A program made the position numbers and the translations under genes. The notes beneath the pieces are model-generated. The model had not been told where the DNA came from. It ran no database searches and saw only the letters and a list, made by a program, of their open reading frames with translations. Below, in pieces: positions 55,566 to 64,000 of a stretch of DNA of 64,000 nucleotides. The stretch is from Rhinopithecus roxellana (Eukaryota > Chordata > Mammalia > Primates > Cercopithecidae), in assembly GCF_007565055.1 (NCBI RefSeq), contig NC_044555.1, forward strand, positions 36,836,611 through 36,900,610, written 5' to 3'. How positions within the stretch are numbered: position 1 is the first letter of the stretch; each line of letters starts with the position of its first letter.

Positions 55566-57500
55566 GGATACAATATATCCATTTTTATTATACTCTAGCT
55601 ATACTGTAGATATAAGTCTTTATTAAGGAACGAAAGGAAAAAGTGTATCATATGTTCATGGTAGAAAAAGTAGATAATGTAAATTTTTTCTTCTGGACTC
55701 TAATTTTTCTTCAGGATTCTAATTTTTAGATTTAGTTTGATAATTGTTTGGCCTTTGAAAAATTATATACACTTGGTTTGTTTCGTTTTCTTAAGTCAAA
55801 ATAAGGAAATAAAATCACATTTGCTTTCCAGGAAAAGATAATATTTAAGTGGTTGTTTAGTGTTTTGTGTCTTTGGGGGTGGGAGGGGGTGTGTGGAATA
55901 CACAAACACACACACACAGACACATACACACAGTCTATATATACTCTTATTGGAGCCATCACTATATTTTGAAAAAATGAAATAATCCATTGAAGCTTAA
56001 AATTAAAATTTTGATTAAGCTAAGAGCTATTTTTGTAGAAAAATAATAAAGCCTCAAATAGTAAACTCATTTGAGGCAAGTGGCATTTATTTCTGTGTAT
56101 GTATAGGAAATACCATAAATGTCAATGGGATGTAATCTACTCCAAGAGACAAGTTATATTTTCCAAATTTCTACATATCAGCGTTACTCAGTGAAATTGA
56201 AAGACCATGGCCAGTGATTGAATTATGGTACTAATCCTTACTATGCTACATGATTTTGGCCAAGTTATTTAACCTCTAGAGTATCAGTCTTGTAAAATGG
56301 GATTTTTTAAAAATAAGCTAGGCATCTATCTAGCACAGTGATTGCCTTGCTCTGTGTGCATGGTAAAATAGCCAATAATAATATTATGATTTGTGTTCAA
56401 TATCAAAAAATAGGAGATATTCAGGGATCAAAAGGAGACAAGTAAAAGGGACCTTTCTCATTTCTCCAGCTTTTTCTCAGGATTCCGAGATTTAATATGT
56501 AATAGGAAAATAGTCATTAGTGAGAAAGAAGCAAATGAAGAATTAACTCTGTATGTATATTTTCAGGCATCTTGTTTTGGCTCTGCCATCCATCTTAAGT
56601 GAGTCTTCACAATCAAAATAGAAGAGCATCAGACTTAGACATTGTTAAGAAATTCACTGCTGTTTCTGAATATCTTGTATTTCTGAACCTTCTGCTATGA
56701 GATTAAATTATCTTTCATTTTTGACAATGAGATTAAATTTTGACAGTTATTAATGAATCAGAGGAATTAAATATCAGGACAAAATAGTGGGTGTTGGAAA
56801 AAGGCAAATTCCTGTCTAGGAAAAAATGTATAGCAGTAGAAACAATCCAAAACTTGGGAGAAAAAAAATCAGTAATGTAAATGGTAATTTAGTAGTGATC
56901 ATTCTTGTTAACAAATTCAACAAATAACACTATTCTCACAGGAGAAAATTTACACAAAATTTACTCTCCAAATAAAAATGGATGAAAGAAAAACTTCAAG
57001 CCTTTTCTGAACATTCAGACATACAAGAAAATCAAATAACAAAACAAACAAACAAATAAATAAATAAATAAAAGGAAAAGAAACACAAAGACACAAAGTT
57101 TATTGAACAGTGGAAAAGTTACATCTAAAAAAACAAAATGATAAGAAATTTGACAAGTGTTGAGTGTGCCACTGGGACTTGAAACGTTACTAAGAATGGG
57201 GGTGAAATTAATATTAAATTTAAAGTAGAGGAATAACAGGAGTTCTTACTTTTCGTATTAGGTTGTTACATAGATTCCTACCATTAAGAATCAAACTTAG
57301 CTTCCCAAGTTAGAACCATGAGATATGTCTTGACTTAAGCTTGATCTGTGCTTGTATAATGTTAATACATATAATTAACTGCAGTATAAAGTCATTCTTC
57401 TGTATGACTATTTCTCTCTTGATTATCAACAAAAATTTTTCCCCCAGAGGAAAATCACTAATCCATAGAACCTGAAATGTAAGCATTCTGGAGTTGAAAC
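55566..57500. other. Mostly unassigned; MIR at about 56215-56395
   Basis: The MIR-like part (plus strand) shows GGCCAAGTTATTTAACCTCT and AGCACAGTGATTGCC. A (CA)n patch is at 55905-55933 and (AAAT)n at 57046-57071. Confidence 0.55.
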
Positions 57501-57960
57501 ATGACTAAGATCATATGTAAAATTCCATTGAGTATGTAATCAAAGAAATCAACAGATAATTTACAAATACAAAGAAAAAATCATAATTTAACAGAAAAGA
57601 AATTATTTGCTGCAATTGCTTAATTATTAGCAATTAAATAAATGCAAATTAACATCATTTTAAGATATCTTTACATACTTATTAAGCCACTAAGATATAT
57701 AAAAAATATAAAATTTATACAAATCAGTTTTATCCAACTGAACCTTAAAGTTCAGCATTCCTTAAATCTCCCCTTAGGACCAATTCCAAGGAATGGAATT
57801 GCTGTGTCACAGGTCACGGACATGTTTAAAGCTTCTTGAACTTATGTTGAGCCCAGAGAGGTTTGAATTCTAACCAGCCTTGGGTATTTTCATACTTTTC
57901 TCACTTTGACAACGTTATGGATGGATAATCTCGTTTTAGTTTGCATTTCTTTGGGACTAG
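57500..57960. mobile_element. Degraded L1M pieces, mixed orientation
   Basis: 57600-57700 resembles sense L1 (ATTAAATAAATGCAAATTAA). 57790-57960 resembles antisense L1 (GGAATTGCTGTGTCACAGG; TTTTAGTTTGCATTTCTTTG). Confidence 0.5.
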
Positions 57961-58604
57961 TTCTTGAGCTTGAGCAGAGCTTGAAGACAATTCTACATGG
58001 TCTCTGCACTTGGGGAGCTTACCCAGATAACTTGGAGGCAAGTCAGTAAATGTTAAGAGAAACATCATTTCAATATAATGTAATGTATACTTCCTATTTT
58101 GTACTGCTACTCTCCTTGCTTCTGGAGGAGAAAAGGTCACAAGGATACTATGAAACAGACCCATCCCAATCTGACAGCAAAATGTTAATTGAAAATCTAT
58201 TTGCTAAAGAATTCCAAGAGATATGCAAATGCTGAACATGACTCTATTGACATTTCAACATGACTTTGCTTCACTGTTCTTTTTTGTTTTTTTGTTTTTT
58301 TAAGTTCTCAGGTTGTACTTTCCCGGATGCATCATGACTAAACCCTATGAAGGGTGGATTGTGGTGGGACTGTGAATAGCAGGCAAGTGAGAAATATTAG
58401 ATGGTGAGAATGAGGCTCGTGATCAGGCATTAACCACCCTGGAATTCTCTAGGAAGTGAGCAATGGCCAGCCGCAGTGGCAGTTGCAGTAGCTGTAGAAC
58501 ATCCCAGACTTTGAAATGCCAATTACTAGTAATCTCTACTAGGAATCTCTAGTACTAGAATCTGTAGTAGTAGCGGGCTTTTGCTGAACAACCTATCGAC
58601 GTGG
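57961..58604. other. Unassigned sequence
   Basis: No gene or repeat recognised. A local CTAGTA-rich patch lies at 58525-58575. Confidence 0.6.
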
Positions 58605-58790
58605 CCTTTTCTCTACATCTATTGCCCCGTTACATTCACACAACTCTGTGATATAGTGATTATCCCCATTATTAAACATGAGAGAACAGAGGTTCAGAAA
58701 GACTAAATATTTTGCCTCCACTGCAGAGTGAGTTATACGATTGGGATTTAAAGCCACTTTCATGTGACTACAAAGCCTTTTTCTAGCATG
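58605..58790 (-). mobile_element. MIR, minus strand
   Basis: CTCTGTGATATAGTGATTAT, CCCCATTATTAAACATGAGA and CAGAGGTTCAGAAAGACTAA match antisense MIR. Confidence 0.75.
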
Positions 58791-59343
58791 TAGCAGTTAC
58801 TAGGAGTAAAATAGACAGCCTAGGTATATCAGACTGTCATCTTTGTCCAGACTGTAAGAATTGTATCTTTATTTTCCTCTCCTTTTCCTAGCTATAGAAA
58901 TCTAATTTTTGGATTTTGTTTTTAATGGCGTTAAAGACAAACCTTTATTTTTTTGCAAAGACTTTGACTCACTCTGAGTTCCAAAGTATTTTATTTTTGT
59001 GGCAACCGTGAAGGTAAAATTAGAGTGATGAGACCTGAATTAATCAGAGCAGGAAACCTTTGTTAACTAGATCATTGTTCTTATGATAATCTGCATCTCT
59101 GGAGGTTCTTGTAGTAAAGCGATGTCTGCAGCACTGAGCTGAAATGACAGTTTGCAATGTGTACTCTGCTAAAGGTTGCCTAGCAATAATTTATTAGAGA
59201 TAATAATAAAACCTCATTGCTCCCTTTTACAGGATTTCAAGTTTTCAGATGATAATAAATATAATAAAAGGTAGATTGATATAAGCATCTTAACCTTAAA
59301 TATTAAGCTTAATAAAATGAATAGTCATATAGAGATGATTCAA
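58791..59343. other. Unassigned sequence
   Basis: No gene or repeat recognised. Confidence 0.6.
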
Positions 59344-59824
59344 ACGTCTCCCTCATTATAATACTGCCTGAAATGACTGCATTACAGACGATAAAGAAAT
59401 GGCACACGGAAATGTGAAATCCTCAAACTCAATACTGTTTTCTAATATCCCGAGACTGAGGTGCACGGTGTTCTAATCTGTGACGGCCTCCCTAAGGAAG
59501 GTTTTAAAGTATATCGATACTGGCCCCAACCTGCGAAATTCTGCAGCCATAGATAATTTTTTAAAGCACCCCAGATGACGTTAACGTAGGGTTGAATACC
59601 ACAGCAGTAACTCACATAAGGCGTTATGTAATTTTTGGTCATCAATGGATGCCGCCTAATTGTGTGCTGTAAAGCCACGCAGACTCACTTGCTCTCCGGA
59701 AAAATTAGTTACCTCTGGGCTGTTGCCTGAAAAAATCTTGAGTGTCCCAGGCTTTGAAGAGAAAGGGAGCAGTAGTGCGGCCTGAATGTATTGCCCTCTC
59801 GTGGTGGCTTCTTTAATAACAACG
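59344..59824. promoter_or_regulatory. CpG-retaining non-repeat block with CTCF-like motif
   Basis: About 16 CpG dinucleotides occur in ~480 bp outside any repeat I recognise, in a window otherwise CpG-poor outside Alus. At 59792-59804 the minus strand reads CCACGAGAGGGCA, close to the CTCF core CCANNAGRKGGCR. Function is inferred only. Confidence 0.4.
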
Positions 59825-59989
59825 TAATGTGGTGCTGCTATATCTACACCCTTTTTGGAGAAGAATATTTACTTTTAAAAGACTAAACTTTTAAATTCTA
59901 ACAGGATTTTCTGGTTGACATTATTATTTAAGCGTTCTTTTTTATTTCATCATGATTAAATTATAAACTCAGGTCATTGCATTCAAGTA

Positions 59990-60323
59990 CAGTCCTCCCA
60001 TGTTAACCGTGTGGGGTTGGTTCCAGGACCCCAGTGGATAGCAAAACCGTTGGATGCTCAAGTCCCTGATATAAAATGGAATAGTATTTGTGTATAGTCT
60101 ACACACCTCTCCTTGTATATTTTATATAATATCCAGATTACTTATAATATCTAATATAATTTAAGTGCTATATACATAGTTGTTTATATTGTATTGAGTT
60201 TTGTTTGTGTTACTTTGTATTGTCGTTTCATTGTATTATTAATTTCTATTTCGTTCCAAGTATTTTCTCTCTGCTATTGGTTGAATCTACAGATGTGGAA
60301 CCAAGGAATATAGAGGGCAACTG
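59990..60323 (-). mobile_element. MER2 (Tigger1-related DNA transposon)
   Basis: 334 bp with ends CAGTCCTCCCATGTTAACC and ..GGGCAACTG, flanked by TA duplications. Internal blocks GGTTCCAGGACCCC and GCTCAAGTCCCTGATATAAA are diagnostic. Confidence 0.92.
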
Positions 60324-60325
60324 TA

Positions 60326-62339
60326 TATAATTCCTGTCTCCTGATTGAAACAATTTGGGGTCCTCTCCTTCTTTGCCCTTATTAAAAGCCAAATGAATCA
60401 AACATTTGTTACAATGAATCTCAAGTGGTTGGTTTGCTTTTCTTTCTGTTTTGTATGACATGACACCATTTTGGGGGTGAATTAAACATTATAACTTTCT
60501 TCTTGGCATTTTTATCTTTTCTTCTCATGCTAATTATTTGTTTTGTTTTCTTTTTACTTTGACTCTGGGATACCCTTCTATGTGATCACCTTTTAAAATG
60601 AATTTCAAAATCCACTGGGACAAGGTAGTTCAATTATTAAAGCAGAAAAAATTTCTGTTCTGGTTACTTTTGTGACATAGTCATGGCCTAAATCTCAATT
60701 TCCAAACAGAAACAGATACATACAAGTGCAAGTTTCTGGTAAATTACATTTGTTGCTGATTCAGGATAATGAAGCAAAATTAGAAAGATTCTTATTAAAT
60801 GATGGTATTATGGCTCTGAACATAATCTGAACACGTAATTCAAGTGGGCATTTCAGTTTCTTGGAAATGAGTTTCATGTGTGTGAGCAATTGGAAATTTC
60901 CTCCTCCTGTTATTCAGGCTCTTGAGGGCCAGACTTGAAGAAAATGACATCTGCATGGGGACTTAGGACATCATAATCTATCATTTTGTTACTATGTTTT
61001 GCCTGCCTTAATTTTTCTTATTACTTCAGCTGAAATCTTTACATAATTCATTGTAATTTCATTTAGTGTTAAAACTTGAGATATTGATGGAGACTGTCAG
61101 CTGCTGTATTCTGCATTAGAGATGGGTCTATTCAAAGGGATGTGTAAACAAGAGATCCAACACACAAGAAGGCATCTAAAAAATCTTCAAGGTGACAGAG
61201 ACTAGTGATAGAAATTCCTTAGCCACTATATAGCAGGCCTAGAGAACAACCAGAATTACAGGAAGAGATAAAAAGGCTCTGGGTGAGAGGTCTTCAGAGC
61301 AGCGATAAGAAGAAGATACAAAAATTGTGTCGGAATGTATTGAGAGGATATTTATATAATCAAGGAAGAGTGTTGGTCGAGCTGAAAAATGTATAATACA
61401 TGAAAGTCAAGACAATCTCTAACTAAAAATAAAACAAAAAAATCCAGCCTTCTCCAGGGAAGGAAACATAACCAAAAAGTAGACTACAAGTTTTTGTTGA
61501 GACTACCCTTTAGCACAGTCAATATAACATAAACAGTGAGCTGATTTATGAAACAATAATTATCTAATATAACTAATGTTGAACATAAGGAGAACTATGC
61601 TTATATATAAGGATGTGGTGCTGGGTAAGTGAAAAAGTTGAATCCTTCTCTTCCATAAGAAGAAGTCATTAGATAACATTTGCATCAGGCGGAGTCCAAT
61701 CAGGAGACAGAAACACCCTGTATTTAAGCAAAGAAAACTTAGCATAATTTTTTACTAGTTTATAAAGTTGTTAGCCATGCAATTAACTGAAAGGTTCAAA
61801 AGCACATTGTATGATATCATGGAAGTAGAAAATAGAAGATGTAGCTATCCCCGTGGAGCTGATGAAACAAACAGAAGAGGCTGAATGATTAAAACTTCAA
61901 TGTTTTGAGAAGAGTGCCTTAACTGAAACTCAGCTCTCTGAGGAAGAGGGCACCTCTACTAGTGTTGGTATTCGTGAACTCAGTGTAGCCTTTGTGGCAG
62001 CTGTGAAAGTGGACTAATCAAATCTCCCTTCAAGAGAGTACTTACTAATGGGAGCACTGTTAGCTCACAGGCCCTAGTTTGAGACATCTTCAGTAGAAAG
62101 TAGAATCAGACTAAGACGCAGCTCTGAGAAAGTCCTAGCCTGCCTCACAGAGGGCTTTCGTGCAAAGGGTGCTCGTAGAGGGGTCCTGCGCTGGTCAGAA
62201 ATTATGAATTCTTGTACTACTGTCATGTTCAGTCATTGGCTGGGGGCTTCTCAGTAATTCCGCATCCTACAGCATTACATTACAGTACCTTTCTAGATGT
62301 TGAGTACGCAAGTGGATATATGCGTCTGGTGTTCGTGGG
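60326..62339. other. Unassigned sequence
   Basis: I recognise no gene. A patch at 61690-61760 (CCAATCAGGAGACAGAAACA) resembles a diffuse old repeat I cannot name. Confidence 0.5.
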
Positions 62340-62683
62340 ACGAATATGAAGTGAAGATAGAAATGTGGTAGTTGTCAGCACATGGATGATGCTAGCATCG
62401 TGGGACTGGGCTTAGATATAGAAGAGAGATGAGTATCGAGCTCTGAGATAGAGCAACTATATATGAGGGAAATCAGGACAGCATGATTTCAGCAAGCCAG
62501 GGGAAAAATGGAGTGGTCCACTCTGTCGAATGCTGGTAAGAGGTGCCATTACAAAAAGGAAAATAAATGATCAATGAGTCAGTTGGAAAGGGATTGAAGG
62601 AGAATATAGACCATTCATTGCAGAAAATTTGCTGTAAAGATAATTACTTGGGAGATACCTGGAGAGGGACATGAGGCCAAAGA
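62340..62683 (-). mobile_element. L2 fragment, minus strand
   Basis: GTGGTCCACTCTGTCGAATG and the preceding AGAAGAGAGATGAGTATCGA match antisense L2 coding sequence. Confidence 0.6.
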
Positions 62684-62960
62684 TATTTTGTCTTGTTTTG
62701 TTTTGTTTTATTTTTTGCCTGGCATGATCTTGGCTCACTGCAACCTCTGCCTTTCAGTTTCCAGTGATTCTGGTGACTCAGCTAACTGCGTAGCTGGGAT
62801 TACAGGCGCATGCCACCAAACACAGCTAATTTTTGTATTTTTAGTGGGTACAGGGTTTAGCCATGTTGGCCAGGCCTCAAACTCCTGGCCTCAAGTGATC
62901 CACCCACCTCGGCCTCCCATACGCTGGGATTACAGGCAAGAGTCACTGTGCCTGACCAGT
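62684..62960 (-). mobile_element. Alu, antisense, with internal deletion
   Basis: Starting from the tail, sequence passes from a TTTTG-rich run straight to TGGCATGATCTTGGCTCACT. The first ~35 bases of the antisense Alu (GAGACAGAGTCTC region) are missing. Confidence 0.88.
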
Positions 62961-63039
62961 GCATTTTTGTTTTTTAAATTAAGAAGAGAGGTTCTGGATC
63001 TCTGGGGGACTGAGCACAGCACAAAATCAAACAGCAGCC

Positions 63040-64000
63040 TACAGAATAAAAAAAAATTAAAAAATCATATATTTCACAAGGGATTCATATAAAAAATTAT
63101 GAGGAACACATACAACTCAATAGGAGAGAAACAATGTGATTTAAAAATGGCCAAAGGACCTGAATAGACATTTATCAAAAGAAGACAAAAATGGTCAACA
63201 GGTATATGAGAAGGTGCTCAATCTTATTAATAATCAGGTAATTGCAAATCAAAACCAATATGAGATATACCTCACACTCGTTATGATGGTTATTATCAAC
63301 ATGTCAAGATATATGTTGGCGAGGGTGTGGAGAAAAGGACCCTTGTACACTTTTGATAGGAATATAGATTAGTGCAGCCAGTGTAGAAAACAGTATTGCA
63401 TTTCCTAAAGAAATTAAAAATAGAGCTACAGTAAGATCTGACAATTCCTCTTTGGGGAATATATTGTGAGGAAATGAAATCACCAGTTCATAAAAATATC
63501 TGCACCGCCATATGCTCATTCCAGCATCATTTACAATGGAAAAATGAAGGAAAAAACCTGAGTGCCCATTGACAGATGAAGGGATAAAGAAACTGTGGTA
63601 TGTAAATAATGGAATATTATTCAGCCTTTAAAAAGGAGATTTGCCACAACATGGATGAAACTGTAGGACATTATGCTCAATGAAAAAAGCCATATGCAGA
63701 AAGAAAAAAATATTGTATGATATCACTTATATGTGGAATCTAAAAAAACAAAATATAAAAAGATAGAGGGTAAAACAGTGGTTGCCAGAGGTAACAGTGG
63801 GGATGGAGGTGGGACTAAATGAGGAGATGTAGGTCAGAGCTTGCAAAGTAGCAGATAAGTAGGATGAACAAGTCTAGAGATCTAATGTATAACATGAGAA
63901 CTATAGCTTGAAAAAAAAGGTACTGTATTGGGATTCCTGTTAAATGAGTAGCTTTTAGCTGCTCTTGCTATAAAATCAACAACAACAAAAATGGGTAACT
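63040..64000 (+). mobile_element. L1M ORF2 C-terminal region and 3'UTR, running off the edge
   Basis: ACAACTCAATAGGAGAGAAA, GGCGAGGGTGTGGAGAAAAG, AATGGAATATTATTCAGCCT and ACATGGATGAAACTGTAGGA are sense L1 ORF2 blocks, followed by the 3'UTR (GATAGAGGGTAAAACAGTGG). The frame is broken by stops throughout. Confidence 0.85.

Noticed and set aside
55732..55990. Open frames rich in VCVCV residues
   Set aside because: Produced by a CA/TG microsatellite; the same applies to 12.9, 26.9 and 50.55 kb.
58050..58235. 61-codon open frame with a hydrophilic C-terminal half
   Set aside because: Overlaps no recognisable domain and is not supported by neighbouring signals.

Overview
This window is primate, almost certainly human, nuclear DNA from a gene-poor region. 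It is built almost entirely of interspersed repeats of the human kind: Alu, L1, L2, MIR, MaLR (MLT1 and THE1/MST), class I endogenous retroviruses (ERVs), an LTR7 solo LTR, and MER2, MADE1 and Tigger-type DNA transposons. I found no exon of a host protein gene. The open reading frames are remnants of L1 or ERV genes, or chance frames through Alu and other repeats.

Layout. 1-5665 is a long, old primate L1 on the minus strand, carrying an Alu fragment. 5790-7625 holds L1M pieces split by a hAT transposon and an MLT1 LTR, then a U6 snRNA pseudogene. 7626-12093 is a younger L1PA on the minus strand. Its ORF1 is joined directly to the first ~98 nt of the 5'UTR at a junction that looks like an RNA splice. 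12094-23814 is two class I ERVs on the minus strand, fused through damaged LTRs. The first (ERV-A) keeps a proline-type primer binding site. The second (ERV-B) keeps recognisable gag, protease, RT, RNase H, integrase and env remnants. A U2 snRNA fragment with a perfect target-site duplication sits inside its gag. 23815-35476 is a mosaic of old L1, L2, MIR, MLT1, Alu and DNA transposon copies. 35477-35660 is a BC200 RNA (BCYRN1)-like retropseudogene. 36766-45065 holds an MLT1, several L1M fragments, a solo LTR and a THE1/MST element with both LTRs. 45529-51748 is a third minus-strand ERV (ERV-D) with paired LTRs, an arginine-type primer site and a perfect 39-bp palindrome near it. 52884-53257 is an LTR7 solo LTR. 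53263-64000 is mostly unassigned AT-rich sequence with MIR, MER2, L2, Alu and L1M copies, plus one unusually CpG-rich stretch with a CTCF-like motif near 59.8 kb.

How it fits together. There is no operon or pathway here; the structure is a record of nested insertion. Clear layers are L2 containing MIR containing MLT1; ERV-D containing an LTR-A fragment containing a solo LTR; and L1M containing a THE1/MST element containing AluY. The most informative items are RNA-derived: the spliced L1 copy, the U2 fragment, the BC200 and U6 pseudogenes. Next come the palindrome in the ERV-D leader and the CpG-retaining block. Subfamily names are from memory of consensus sequences and should be confirmed by a repeat-library search.
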